Below, in pieces: positions 1 through 12,267 of a stretch of DNA of 64,000 nucleotides. Source of the DNA: JACCXE01 sp963718605 (GTDB lineage Bacteria; Actinomycetota; Acidimicrobiia; Acidimicrobiales; JACCXE01); the NCBI GenBank assembly GCA_963718605.1, contig OY970363.1, forward strand, positions 3,906,001 to 3,970,000, in the 5' to 3' direction. The notes under the pieces are model-generated. The model ran no database searches. It saw only the letters and a program-made list of their open reading frames with translations, and was not told the origin of the DNA. The translations under genes were made by a program, and so were the position numbers. The stretch's first letter is position 1, and each line of letters starts with the position of its first letter.

Positions 1-1277
<1,277 letters not shown>

Positions 1278-1319
1278 GACGGACCGGATTGTACTGGCCC
1301 CTCATAGGACCTCATGTAT

Positions 1320-2168
1320 CTAGGTGATCGTGACGCCCTGGAACATGCCCTTGGCATAGTGCGACTTACCGTCGCTGGGATCAGGAATCTGGCAGAAGAA
1401 GACATACGTGCCCTTCCGCAGGTTCAGCTTGAACTCGTTCGAACCGCCATTCGGCCCTACGACTGAACCGCCCGCGAATGACAGCGGCGGCGGGCCCTGG
1501 TGCGTTTGAAGCCATGCCAGCGCATCCTCGGCCGTCTTGCCGTCCGACACGCGGGCGATCTGGAACTCATGATCCTGCTGACCGGCATTCCTTACCCGGA
1601 GCGCCGTGGTGCCAGCCTTCAACGCAGGCAGCTCGTACTTGAATTCAGTCGCAGTGGCGTTCTCGCCGTCGGGCAAGGGCAGCGACGTCGTCGAGTTCCC
1701 TGTGACGGTGATCGGGGCGATCATGCCCTTGACGAAGTGAGGCGCTCCGTCGGGGCCCGGCACAAAGCAGAAGAACGCGTAGCTACCGGCCGGCAGAGAT
1801 TGGGTGACGGTGAATGACTCCCCCGGGGCGATAACCGTGCTGCCGCCGGCCGCGGTGAACGGCGGCGGGCCCGTCGGGGCGCCTTGAGCCGAGAGGAACG
1901 CCTTGACGTCATCGAGCGTCTTTTCGTCCGCGACTTTGAGCAACGAACCTTGATGCGGCTCTTGGCCGGTGTTCTTCACGACGATGCTCGCGAGGTTGTC
2001 CACCGTCGCGGACGCGTCCACTCCGAACTTGTACGTCCCATTGCTATCGGTCGCCTCGACGTTGATCACCGTCGGCTTCGGCGCCGCGTCCACGGTGGGA
2101 CTGTCGTCCTTGCCGCACGCGGCAAACGCCAAGCTCATCAAACACACAACCACCACGATCTTGCGCAT
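1320..2168 (-). CDS. Lipoprotein with two tandem cupredoxin-like domains
   Basis: 282 residues. A signal peptide ends in a lipobox (LAFAAC, Cys18), so it is probably a membrane-anchored extracellular lipoprotein. Two homologous halves follow. Each has a possible type 1 copper ligand set: His72, Cys134, His144, Met149 in the first, and His200, Cys259, His270, Met275 in the second. The Cys-His gap (9-10 residues) is longer than in plastocyanin, so copper binding is an inference. A GGGAGGG ribosome-binding site precedes ATG 2168. The gene sits between rodA and the radical SAM gene. An electron-transfer or copper-handling role is possible; no specific function is recognised. Confidence 0.8.
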   Translation of the reverse strand: MRKIVVVVCLMSLAFAACGKDDSPTVDAAPKPTVINVEATDSNGTYKFGVDASATVDNLASIVVKNTGQEPHQGSLLKVADEKTLDDVKAFLSAQGAPTGPPPFTAAGGSTVIAPGESFTVTQSLPAGSYAFFCFVPGPDGAPHFVKGMIAPITVTGNSTTSLPLPDGENATATEFKYELPALKAGTTALRVRNAGQQDHEFQIARVSDGKTAEDALAWLQTHQGPPPLSFAGGSVVGPNGGSNEFKLNLRKGTYVFFCQIPDPSDGKSHYAKGMFQGVTIT

Positions 2169-2204
2169 GTAACCCTCCCGTTTTCGGACCCGCGTGGACA
2201 GTAC

Positions 2205-3359
2205 CTAGCTAAACCGCCGCATGCCGACATTCAGCACCAAGCCCAAGCCCGCGAACGCCGCCAGCGTGGCGCTGCCGCCGTAGCTCACGAACGGCAACGG
2301 GATGCCCGTGATCGGCATGATGCCCATCGTCATTCCGATGTTCTCGAAAATCTGGAAGACGAACATGCACAGCACGCCCACGCACACGAGCGTCCCGAAC
2401 AAATCGCGTGCCGTAGCGGCCGCGCGCCAGATGCGCCACACGATGAAACCGAAGAGTCCGATGAGCAGGGTCGAGCCGAACAGACCCAACTCCTCGCCGA
2501 CCACTGTGAAGACAAAGTCGGTCGACTGTTCGGGCACGTAGGCCAGGTTCGTCTGTGTGCCCTTGAACAGGCCCTTGCCGGTGATGCCACCCGAACCGAT
2601 CGCGATCTTGGATTGGTTGAGGTTGTATTTCGCCGGGTTGACGTCGTAGCCGACGCGTTGCGCGCTGTCCTGCTGATCGAGGAACGCTCCGAGTCGATCC
2701 AGTTGGTACGCCTTCAGCACGCCGAGTTGCAACACGAGCACAACGGCAGTGACGGCGATCGCGGCGAGGAACGCGAGATGACGGGGACGTGCCCCGCCGA
2801 CCGTCAGCACACCAAGCAAGATCGCCATGAACACGAGCGCGGTGCCGAGATCCGGCTGTTGGTAGATGAGGCCGATCGGAACGGCCGACAGCAACAAGAC
2901 ACCGATGATCTGTCCGCCGGTGAGTTCGCCCCGAAACGACGCGCAGAAAGCGGCCACGCAGATAACCACCGCGATCTTGGCCCACTCCGACGGCTGGAAC
3001 TGGAACGGACCGAGGTCGAAGCGGGCCTGCGTGCCCTTCACGTTGGTGCCGAGCGGGATCACGGCCAGAAGCATGAACACCGTGCCCGCGAAGAGATACG
3101 GCGCCAACGCTCGGAGGTTTCGATAGTCCACGAATGTCAGCAGCAGCATCACGCCAAGGCCGATCAGAACGAACAGCGCCTGCTTGTTGACCGTCGATGT
3201 TTCGGCCAGCCCCTGTGCCTTCAACCGATGGCGCGTGGCCGAGAACACCACGAGGGTGCCCAGTGACGCGATCGCGACCGCAGCCACGATCAAGGCGTGG
3301 TCGGCGTGGCGCCACGCGGCGAGAAACCCGCGGCCTTCCTGGGGACGGGACGCCAGCAT
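2205..3359 (-). CDS. rodA: RodA, SEDS-family peptidoglycan glycosyltransferase
   Basis: 384 residues with about ten hydrophobic segments, typical of SEDS proteins. RodA polymerises lipid II into glycan strands for lateral wall growth and works with PBP2. The family signature near the C-terminal third (PEQSTDFVF followed by GEELG) is intact, as is the C-terminal SYGGSA region. The start codon ATG (3359) shares one base with the mrdA stop codon (TGATG), so the two are translationally coupled. The pairing with mrdA and mreBCD distinguishes it from FtsW. Confidence 0.93.
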   Translation of the reverse strand: MLASRPQEGRGFLAAWRHADHALIVAAVAIASLGTLVVFSATRHRLKAQGLAETSTVNKQALFVLIGLGVMLLLTFVDYRNLRALAPYLFAGTVFMLLAVIPLGTNVKGTQARFDLGPFQFQPSEWAKIAVVICVAAFCASFRGELTGGQIIGVLLLSAVPIGLIYQQPDLGTALVFMAILLGVLTVGGARPRHLAFLAAIAVTAVVLVLQLGVLKAYQLDRLGAFLDQQDSAQRVGYDVNPAKYNLNQSKIAIGSGGITGKGLFKGTQTNLAYVPEQSTDFVFTVVGEELGLFGSTLLIGLFGFIVWRIWRAAATARDLFGTLVCVGVLCMFVFQIFENIGMTMGIMPITGIPLPFVSYGGSATLAAFAGLGLVLNVGMRRFS

Positions 3360-5293
3360 CAGTCGATCCCGCTCGCCACGACGTCGGCAGCGCTGTCGCT
3401 ATTGAGCCCAAACGCCGCGTCGAAAATTCGACGAGCGACGGGCGCGGCGACCGACCCACCAAAGCCGGCTTCTTCGAGCACGACCGCGACCGCCCACTGT
3501 GGGTCGTCCGCGGGCGCGTAGGCCGCGAACAACGCGGTGTCTTGCTTGCCGCGCACCTGCGCCGTGCCGGTCTTGCCGGCCACTGGATATTGCGACAGAG
3601 GGAACCCGGCGAACGCGTTGACGGCGGTGCCCTTCGGATCGCTCACCACGCCGCGCAAGCCCGCGACGATCGGATTCGACACTTCAGGCGACAAGGTCGC
3701 GCCTTCAATTGGCTTCACCGGGAAGGTGGCCGCGACTTGCGGCCCACTCGCCGTGAGTGTGAGCGCCTCGCTGGCCACGCGCGGCACAAAGCGGGCCCCG
3801 CCCTTCGAGAATCCGGCGTACGCCTGTGCGAGTTGTAACGGGGTGACGATCACTTCGCCCTGGCCGATCGACAGGTTGATGTTGTCGCCGGTCCGCCACG
3901 CCCCGTTCGGGAACGCCTTGGGATTCGCGTTGTGTGCCGCCATGCGGCTCTCGGGGTCGGGCACACGTCCGGCGTGTTCGCCCAGCAGTCCGATACCAGG
4001 CCTCGAACCGAGGCCGAGGGCGCGAGCTTGCTTTTGGATGGCGTCGCCGTACGTGGAGCGGTTGTTCCAGAACTGCGCGCCGAGGCCGTAGAAGAACACG
4101 TCGGATGACACCGCGATCGCCCGTGTGATGTTCACGGGACCGTGGGCCTCCTCACCTGCGTTGCGGAACACGCAACGGTCGCCGGCGCAGTTTTTCAGCA
4201 AGAACTTGCCGGTGTCGTTGACGGTGGTCCGCGGGTCGAGCATGTGGGTCTCCAGCGCGGCGATCGCGGTGAACAGCTTGAACGTGGAGCCAGGCGCGTA
4301 CTCGCCGCCGATCGCGCGGTCGTTCAATGGCGCGTGCGCCTCGGGCGCCGAAAGCGCCCTGAACTGTTCGGTCGAGATGCCACCCACGAAGCTGGCCGGG
4401 TCGAACGTAGGGAACGATGCGATCGCCCGGATCGACCCGTCCCGCGGATCCATAACCACCGCGGATCCGGCGGGAGCAATGAAGCTTTTCTTCGCGTTCT
4501 TGTCGTACGTGCCGTGCGCGGCATTGAGGGCGCGCTGCAACGCCGCCTCCGTCGCGGTCTGCACGTTGAGGTCAAGCGTGAGGCGGATGTCGTGGCCCGG
4601 CACGGGATCGCGGTGGAACAGGGTGCGCACGATCCGGTCGGCGCTGTCGACTTCCAGTCGAGTCTCACCCGGCGTGCCCCGCAACCAAGGCTCGTACGCC
4701 AATTCGACGCCGCTCTTGCCGATCTCGTCGCCCGGTTGGTAGTTGCCGCCGCGGCGGGCGTCGAGCTCTTGCTGATTCGCCTTGCCGACGTAACCGACCA
4801 GGTGCGCAGCCATCGTGCCGTGGGGGTACGCGCGTTCGGCGACGCGGGCTGCTTCTACGCCGGGGAAGTCTTCCTGGTGCTCACGCACGTAGACGATCGC
4901 TTCTTCCGAGGCCTCGTCGATGATCGGAATTGGTGTGTAGGGCGAGAAGCGCACGTCGGTCGCGCGGGCTTCAATCGCCTTCGCCTCGATGTGCAGCAAC
5001 GCGGCGAGGCGATCGATCACCGCGGGGTTTTTGCGGGCCGAGTCACGGCTAAGGGTGATGACGTTCGCGACGCGGTTGTCGACGAGGACGTTGTCGCCGC
5101 GGTCGAGGATTCGCCCGCGGGGCGCGGGTTCGTAAACAACGCGTACTCGGTTGTCGCGCGCTTGCACTTGGAACGCGCTTGAGTCCATTACTTGGAGATA
5201 GACGGCTCGACTCATCAACGCCGCGAAGAGCGAGAGCACAACGATGCCGACGACCGTAAGGCGCAGGTGGGCCGAGCCTTGCGGGTCAGACAT
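3359..5293 (-). CDS. mrdA: Penicillin-binding protein 2, elongasome transpeptidase
   Basis: 644 residues from ATG 5293, chosen because that start overlaps the mreD stop by 8 bp and places the single membrane anchor (about residues 10-30) at the N-terminus. The dimerisation/pedestal domain begins with the RGRILDR motif. The transpeptidase domain carries the nucleophile motif STFK (Ser at about 336), an SSD in place of the usual SxN, and KTG at about residue 574. It cross-links peptidoglycan outside the membrane together with RodA. The SSD variant is also found in other class B PBPs, so activity is expected. Confidence 0.93.
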   Translation of the reverse strand: MSDPQGSAHLRLTVVGIVVLSLFAALMSRAVYLQVMDSSAFQVQARDNRVRVVYEPAPRGRILDRGDNVLVDNRVANVITLSRDSARKNPAVIDRLAALLHIEAKAIEARATDVRFSPYTPIPIIDEASEEAIVYVREHQEDFPGVEAARVAERAYPHGTMAAHLVGYVGKANQQELDARRGGNYQPGDEIGKSGVELAYEPWLRGTPGETRLEVDSADRIVRTLFHRDPVPGHDIRLTLDLNVQTATEAALQRALNAAHGTYDKNAKKSFIAPAGSAVVMDPRDGSIRAIASFPTFDPASFVGGISTEQFRALSAPEAHAPLNDRAIGGEYAPGSTFKLFTAIAALETHMLDPRTTVNDTGKFLLKNCAGDRCVFRNAGEEAHGPVNITRAIAVSSDVFFYGLGAQFWNNRSTYGDAIQKQARALGLGSRPGIGLLGEHAGRVPDPESRMAAHNANPKAFPNGAWRTGDNINLSIGQGEVIVTPLQLAQAYAGFSKGGARFVPRVASEALTLTASGPQVAATFPVKPIEGATLSPEVSNPIVAGLRGVVSDPKGTAVNAFAGFPLSQYPVAGKTGTAQVRGKQDTALFAAYAPADDPQWAVAVVLEEAGFGGSVAAPVARRIFDAAFGLNSDSAADVVASGID

Positions 5294-5807
5294 GCATCGC
5301 CCCGTGCACTGCGACCGGGCCGAGAGCCCAGCGCACCATTCGCACGACGGGCGTCGCAATGATCGTGTTCGTCACCGCGACCACCGCGACCGTGGCCAGT
5401 AGCGACAGGCGGAAATACTGCGGCTGACCGAACAGCGCCGCGGCCGCACCGAGACCGATCACGCCGAGGCCGCTGGCGACACCGGCCACCGCAGGTTGCA
5501 GCCACGCGTCGGCGCGAATCACACCGCGCTCGAACGACGCGACGCCATACCCGACGATCGCGAACACCAGGCCGGACAGGCCGAGCGGCGTCTCCAGGAA
5601 CAGGTCGAGGGCGAGGCCGGCCACGAAGCCGGCGACCGCGGCGCGCGACCCGTCGCCCTCAAGCGCGGCCCCGATAGGCACAAGCAACAAGATGAGCGGG
5701 TGGCGACCGGCTATGCGAATGCCGTCAACGACGTGCAGCTGCAACTCGAGCAGCAGCAAGAGAACCAACACAACGCGCACCGGACGACCCAGTAATTCGT
5801 CGTTCAT
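5286..5807 (-). CDS. mreD: Rod shape-determining protein MreD
   Basis: 173 residues with about five membrane segments and little soluble sequence, the usual size for MreD. It is a membrane component of the elongasome. ATG 5807 overlaps the mreC stop as ATGA; a GTG-type alternative four codons upstream (5819) is possible but would overlap mreC more. MreD is poorly conserved, so the call rests on topology and on its place between mreC and mrdA. Confidence 0.88.
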   Translation of the reverse strand: MNDELLGRPVRVVLVLLLLLELQLHVVDGIRIAGRHPLILLLVPIGAALEGDGSRAAVAGFVAGLALDLFLETPLGLSGLVFAIVGYGVASFERGVIRADAWLQPAVAGVASGLGVIGLGAAAALFGQPQYFRLSLLATVAVVAVTNTIIATPVVRMVRWALGPVAVHGAMHV

Positions 5808-6631
5808 TCTGGCGACCACTGCAGCACACGAACGAAGGAAAGTCTGCGCAGGTTCACCACCGTGCGGAGGCGCACGCCCTGAGCCAGACCGGAGTCGTCG
5901 CGTTTTGAGGAACGAACCGTGCCTACGGGAATGCCGGGCGGGTACTCGCTTTGTTGCAAGCCACTTGTCACAGCAGAGTCCCCCACCTTGACCTCGGTAG
6001 TGGGCTCAACCAGCGACATCACCAAGTCACCGCCGTCACCGGTCGCGACCCCAAGATCGCCCGTGCGGCTGAGGCGCACGCCGACGTTGAGACTCGGGTC
6101 TGACAGCAAACGCACAGTGGATCGCGAGGAAGTGACGCGAACAATCTTTCCGATCAGCGCGCCGCCCGACACGACCGGCATGTTCCGAGCGATGCCGTCC
6201 CCCGAGCCCTTGTCGATTTCAATCGTGAACTGGAGGACCGACGCCGAACTGCCGGTAACGCGTCCCGCGACCGAGGGGATGTCGCCCGCGGTTTCGAGGC
6301 CGATCTCGTCGAGAGCGGTTTTCAATTGTCGCTTGGCGTCTTGCGCCTCGATTTGGTCGCTCCGAGCCCGCGCGAGTTCGTCGCGCAGGTGCGCGTTTTC
6401 CTTGCGCACGCGTCCGAAGTCGAGGACGCCGCCGACGGTGTTGCCGATCGGAGTAAGTACAAATCCGACGGCATCGCCCACCGGGTTCAATACCGTGCGC
6501 GCCGCGCTGCGCACCGAACCGGTCGCGCCGCCACCGTTGGCGCGGTAGTCGAGCGTGATAAGCGTCAGCGCGGTGAGGACGATGAGTCCAAGCGTGAAGC
6601 GAGGGCGGGAGGTGCGCCGAGGGGCGGCCAT
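5804..6631 (-). CDS. mreC: Rod shape-determining protein MreC
   Basis: 275 residues. One N-terminal membrane anchor (about residues 12-28) is followed by a coiled-coil stretch (about 75-110, rich in Glu, Arg and Ala) and the beta-rich periplasmic-type MreC domain. The domain contains the typical GxxVxG and SGLQxxxYPPGIPVG-like features. MreC links MreB to the wall synthases and activates PBP2/RodA. It lies 12 bp downstream of mreB and overlaps mreD by 4 bp. Confidence 0.92.
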   Translation of the reverse strand: MAAPRRTSRPRFTLGLIVLTALTLITLDYRANGGGATGSVRSAARTVLNPVGDAVGFVLTPIGNTVGGVLDFGRVRKENAHLRDELARARSDQIEAQDAKRQLKTALDEIGLETAGDIPSVAGRVTGSSASVLQFTIEIDKGSGDGIARNMPVVSGGALIGKIVRVTSSRSTVRLLSDPSLNVGVRLSRTGDLGVATGDGGDLVMSLVEPTTEVKVGDSAVTSGLQQSEYPPGIPVGTVRSSKRDDSGLAQGVRLRTVVNLRRLSFVRVLQWSPE

Positions 6632-6643
6632 GCGCCCGGAACG

Positions 6644-7684
6644 CTAGTGGGGCGGGTTGGAGTTGATGAAGACGCCCTTGAGGACTTCGAATTCCTCAAG
6701 GCACTGTCCACTGCCAATCGCGACCGCGTGCAGCGGGTTCGGCGCGATCACGATAGGCATGCCGGTTTCGTGTTCGAGGCGCGCCGCCAAGCCGTGCAGC
6801 AACGCGCCACCACCGGTGATGACGATGCCGCGCTGCATGATGTCGGCCGCGAGTTCGGGCGGTGTCTTGTCGAGCGTGACCTTGACGGCGTCGACAATGG
6901 CCGCGACCGGTTCCTCGATCGCCTCGCGAATCTCAGCGGTGGACGTCATGATCGGCTTCGGCAAGCCGGTAATCAGGTCTCGGCCGCGAATCTCGAAGTA
7001 CAACTCTTCTTCGAGCGGCCACGCCGAGCCGTAGTAGCACTTGATCTCTTCAGCGGTGCGCTCACCGAGGGCAACGCTGTATTCCTTCTTCACGAAGTTG
7101 ATAATCGCTTCGTCGAGTTCGTCGCCGCCGATACGGATCGACACGGCGGTGACGATGCCGCCGAGCGAGATGACCGCCACTTCCGTGGTGCCGCCACCGA
7201 TGTCGACCACCATGTTGCCCGCGGGCTCGTGCACCGGAAGGCCGGCACCGATCGCGGCGGCCATGGGCTCTTCAATGATGTAGACGGGCTTGCGGGCGCC
7301 GGCGAACTCGGCCGCCTCGGCCACGGCGCGCTGTTCGACGCCAGTGATGCCCGACGGCACACAGATGACCATGCGCGGATGCGAGAAACGCCGCTGGTGC
7401 ACCTTCTGGATGAAGTAGCGCAGCATCTTTTCGCAGATGTCGAAGTCCGCGATGACCCCGTCCTTCAATGGGCGGATCGCGCGGATGTGATTCGGCGTGC
7501 GGCCGATCATGCGCTTGGCCTCGGTGCCGACGGCGAGGGGCCGCCCGTCCTTCACGTTGATCGCAACTACCGACGGCTCGTTGAGAACGATGCCTCGTCC
7601 GCGTACGTACACGAGGGTGTTGGCGGTGCCGAGGTCGACGGCCATGTCGCGACCAAGGAGGTTGGAGAAAATGCTTTCAGACAC
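6644..7684 (-). CDS. mreB: Rod shape-determining protein MreB (bacterial actin)
   Basis: 346 residues, the normal MreB length. Actin-fold motifs are visible: phosphate loop 1 (DLGTANTLVY, about 17-26), phosphate loop 2 (VDIGGGTTEVAVIS) and the adenosine loop (ITGGGALLHGL). MreB filaments organise the elongasome under the membrane. Translation starts at GTG 7684, preceded by a GGGAG ribosome-binding site. It heads the mreBCD-mrdA-rodA run, 51 bp after ndk. Confidence 0.96.
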   Translation of the reverse strand: MSESIFSNLLGRDMAVDLGTANTLVYVRGRGIVLNEPSVVAINVKDGRPLAVGTEAKRMIGRTPNHIRAIRPLKDGVIADFDICEKMLRYFIQKVHQRRFSHPRMVICVPSGITGVEQRAVAEAAEFAGARKPVYIIEEPMAAAIGAGLPVHEPAGNMVVDIGGGTTEVAVISLGGIVTAVSIRIGGDELDEAIINFVKKEYSVALGERTAEEIKCYYGSAWPLEEELYFEIRGRDLITGLPKPIMTSTAEIREAIEEPVAAIVDAVKVTLDKTPPELAADIMQRGIVITGGGALLHGLAARLEHETGMPIVIAPNPLHAVAIGSGQCLEEFEVLKGVFINSNPPH

Positions 7685-7735
7685 GGGTGACTCCCGGAGG
7701 GAATGGGAAGTGGTCCCCCCAAGGAACCCCGCAGG

Positions 7736-8149
7736 CTACTTCGCCAAATTGGGGAAGAACAACGCCACCTCGCGGTCGGCCGATTCCAGGCTGTCGGAAC
7801 CGTGCACGAGGTTCTCGCCCACCAAGGTGCCGTAGTCGCCTCGGATCGTGCCGGGAGCCGATTCGCGGGGGTTGGTGACACCCATCATCGTGCGAACGAC
7901 CTTCCAGGTGTCCTCAGGGCCTTCCAACACGAGCAGCATCGCGGGGCTGCGCCCGATGAAGGACACCAGTTCGCCGAAGAACGGCTTCTCGGCGTGCTCG
8001 GCGTAGTGCTTGCCGGCGGTCTCGGCGTCGATGGTCCGCAGTTCGGCGGCGATGAGTTTGAGGCCCTTGTTCTCGAAGCGGCGGATGATCTCGCCGGTGA
8101 GGCCGCGTTCGACGGCGTCGGGCTTGCAGATAACGAAAGTGCGGTCCAT
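7736..8149 (-). CDS. ndk: Nucleoside diphosphate kinase
   Basis: 137 residues, full length. It transfers the gamma phosphate between nucleoside triphosphates and diphosphates through a phosphohistidine. The active-site motif NLVHGSDS is present with catalytic His116. The ATG at 8149 gives the standard MDRTFVICKPDAV start; longer frames upstream are only open by chance. It follows folC by 13 bp, the usual actinomycete order folC-ndk-mreB. Confidence 0.96.
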   Translation of the reverse strand: MDRTFVICKPDAVERGLTGEIIRRFENKGLKLIAAELRTIDAETAGKHYAEHAEKPFFGELVSFIGRSPAMLLVLEGPEDTWKVVRTMMGVTNPRESAPGTIRGDYGTLVGENLVHGSDSLESADREVALFFPNLAK

Positions 8150-8162
8150 AGCGGCAGGCAAG

Positions 8163-9461
8163 TTAGTGGGGCACTGCGCCAACCACATAAAGGGAGCCGG
8201 CGACGAGCACGAGCCCGTCCTCCCCCGCGGCTTGTTTCGCAATCGCGATGGCCGCTTCCACGTTCTCAGCGAGCTCAGAGTCGACTCCCAGCGAGCGAGC
8301 CGCCGCGGCAATGTCGGCGGCGGGCACGGTGCGGGGCGACGGAGCCGGGCACGCGACCACGAGCGCCGCGCTCGTGGCGCCGAGCGCTTCGAGCAAGCGC
8401 ACGGGGTCCTTGCCCTTGCCTTGCAGCATGCCGACCACCAGAACGCGGGGCGACACGGTGGCCCACTCTTCGTCGAGCGCGGCTTTCGCCGCGGCCGCGC
8501 CTTGTTCGTTCTTCATCCCGTCGACGATGACGAGGGGCTGCCGGCTGATCACTTCGAGCCGACCGGGCGACGTCAATCCAGCCAGCGCCAGTTGCACGAC
8601 GTCTTCGTTGAGGGATCGGCCAAAGAACGCTTCGGTCGCGGCGAGCGCGACACGCGAGGTTCTCGCTCTGGTGCGCGCCGTGCAGTGGCATGAACAACTC
8701 GTGGTACACGTCGTGCGGCGTGCGGACCGAGACGAGCCGCCCGCCGATTGCGACGCGGTCACTGATCACGCCGAAGTCCTCTCCGGCATGCAGCATCGGC
8801 CCCGCACCGACGCGGGCGGCCGCGTCGTCGATGACCTGCGCGGGCCCGTCCTCCACGTAGCCGACGACGACGGTCGCGCCTTCTTTGATGATGCCGGCCT
8901 TCTCGGCCGCGACCGACTCGTGTGTGTCGCCGAAGAACTCGGTGTGGTCGAGGCCGATCGAGGTGATCACGGCGACGACGCCGTCGGCGACGTTGGTCGC
9001 GTCCCACGTGCCGCCGAGGCCGACCTCGACGACGGCCGCGTCGACGGCGAGGTCGGCGAACCACGTGAACCCGGCCGCAGTTACGAGTTCGAACCACGTC
9101 GGGCGTTCGGTGAGCATCGGCTCGAGGCGCGCGAGCTGTTCCATGACCGCGCCGAACTCGTGATCTTTGATCGGGTCGCCGTTCCACAAGAGACGTTCGG
9201 TGACCGATACGAGGTGCGGGCTCGTGTAGGTGCCGACCGACAGGTCGTGCGCGGCGAGCAGTCGGCTGATCGCGCGCGAGGTCGACGTCTTGCCGTTGGT
9301 GCCGGTGACGTGGACGACGGGTACTGGCGCTGCGGGTCGCCGAGCAGGCCGAGCAGTTCGCGGATGCGATCGAGCGTCGGCGCCGTCGCCCGCTCGCCCG
9401 CGAGCATCTTTTCGAGGTTGATGTGTTCGTCGAGGTATGCCTCGGCCTGCGCCAGGTTCAC
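8163..9461 (-). CDS. folC: Folylpolyglutamate/dihydrofolate synthase, frame broken twice
   Basis: About 432 residues when repaired. Three reading frames carry the consecutive parts. The N-terminus (YLDEHINLEKML) comes first, then the Mur-ligase ATP loop TGTNGKTS with the central domain, then the C-terminal domain ending at TAA 8163. The shifts fall near 9325 and 8655. Both joins restore family sequence, so sequencing indels are likelier than a pseudogene. It adds glutamate to folates. The GTG start (9461) overlaps the upstream ValRS-like stop as GTGA. Confidence 0.85.
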
Positions 9462-10896
9462 GCAGAATTATCTTCCGGGGTTGGTTCGTCCGGTGTGAGA
9501 CGTACGCAGACGAGCTCGCCGAACGGCACGACGCCTGCGAGCCGCAGCCCGAGCGCGGCCACCGGAAGCGCGAAGCCGGTGACGTCGTCGGGGCCAGCGA
9601 ACACGACGGTGTCGGGCGCCGCTTCGGCGGCGGCGCGCTCGTCGTTGGGCCAACCCGCGTGCGCCAGCGGCCACAGCGCGGCAACGAAGCGGGCGTCGAG
9701 CACGTCGTCGGTCGACACCAACTCGCCCATGCACTTGCCGCACGACGACGACGGCTCGGCGGCGACGCTGATCTGTCCGCAGTCGAGGCAGCGCGCCGCG
9801 GGCACCGCGTCGCCCGCCCACACCTGGTGCGACAGGCACCACGAGTCGGCCCGTTCGGCGCGGTCGACGAACCGGTCGCGGGCGTCGACGTCGTCGATCA
9901 CCACGGCGCCGCTGCGGATCGCGTCCGCCGCAGCCACCTCGAGATCGGCGGTGCGCAGGAACCAGTGCCAACCGAGCAACGGGCACGAGCGACGTCGCGC
10001 AGCGACCGCAGCGCAGTTGGTCGACTGAGTCCTCTACGTCGAACGCGACAGCACCTTCGGCGGCGACGATCTCGGCCGCCGCGGCGCGCGCGGCGAAGCG
10101 CGCCAGGCCCGCAAGAGGCCCCTCGACGATCACGGTGCCGTCGCGATCGAGGACGGGCACCGGCACAAGGTTGTGGCGGCGCGCGAAGTCGAGGGCAACT
10201 GCGTTGTGCGCGGGCACCACGAGCCACGGCATCTCGGCTTCGTCGTCGACGATGACAGGCACGTCGCGTCCTAGCGGAACGCGTACCGATGCGCCGGCGG
10301 CTTCGTGGCCGGCGGGCACCGCGACCGCGACGACACCCGGCAGGAGTTCAAGGTCGACGACGTCGACGTTGACGAAGGGCCCGCCGACCCCGTCATTCAA
10401 GCCAAGGTGTAACGGACTACGTCGGTCGCAACCGTCGTCGCGTCGGTCGGTTCGACGACGGTGCGACAGCGAGCACACACGTCAACGACGCGCTCGGCGC
10501 GCTCGAGCAGGCCAGCGTCGTACAGGCGGACGAACGCGATCCGAGCGGCGCGCACGTTCGCTTCGGTCGCGGTGCGCCCGGCTTCGGGGTCGATCGTTGA
10601 TTCCTTGATCGGCGAGCGCGTCGATCGAACTCGACGCGGCGCCGCGCCTCGGCCTCGCGTACGCGTTCGACGAACGCATCGCGGCCCAAGACCGTGCGGT
10701 CGAGCCCCTCGCGGGCCAGTTCGCTTTCCACCGCATGCTGGCTTGCGAGGTCGCCTTCGAGCATGCCGACGAACAACTCGGTTTCGCCCGACGTGTCGAA
10801 CCGGCGCTCAGCCGCGGCTTTCACCGCGGCGACCGTGATCGGATCAGGCTCCCCAGCGAGCGCCGCTGGCGCAACCAGCAGACGGGTCAGCGTCAT
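9458..10896 (-). CDS. Truncated valyl-tRNA synthetase-like protein lacking HIGH and KMSKS
   Basis: About 479 residues after repairing at least four indels (near 10625, 10605, 10395 and 9985). Successive segments align by eye to ValRS: the SQHAVESELAREGL region after the first catalytic half, FVRLYDAGLL, an editing-domain-like stretch with PAHNAVALDFARRH, then WCLSHQVWAGDAVPA and DVLDARFVAALWP with GWPN. No HIGH motif appears near the N-terminus. The protein stops (TGA 9458) where KMSKS would follow, so the anticodon-binding domain is absent. It occupies the usual valS position between clpX and folC and overlaps the folC start. It is probably not an active synthetase; its role is unknown. Confidence 0.72.
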
Positions 10897-10908
10897 GTCG
10901 ATCGCAGC

Positions 10909-12254
<1,346 letters not shown>

Positions 12255-12267
12255 GATGCGACCGTTC

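Noticed and set aside
1884..3266. A 460-codon plus-strand open frame opposite rodA
   Set aside because: Its sequence is His/Arg/Glu-rich shadow composition opposite a conserved membrane protein, with no family signal.
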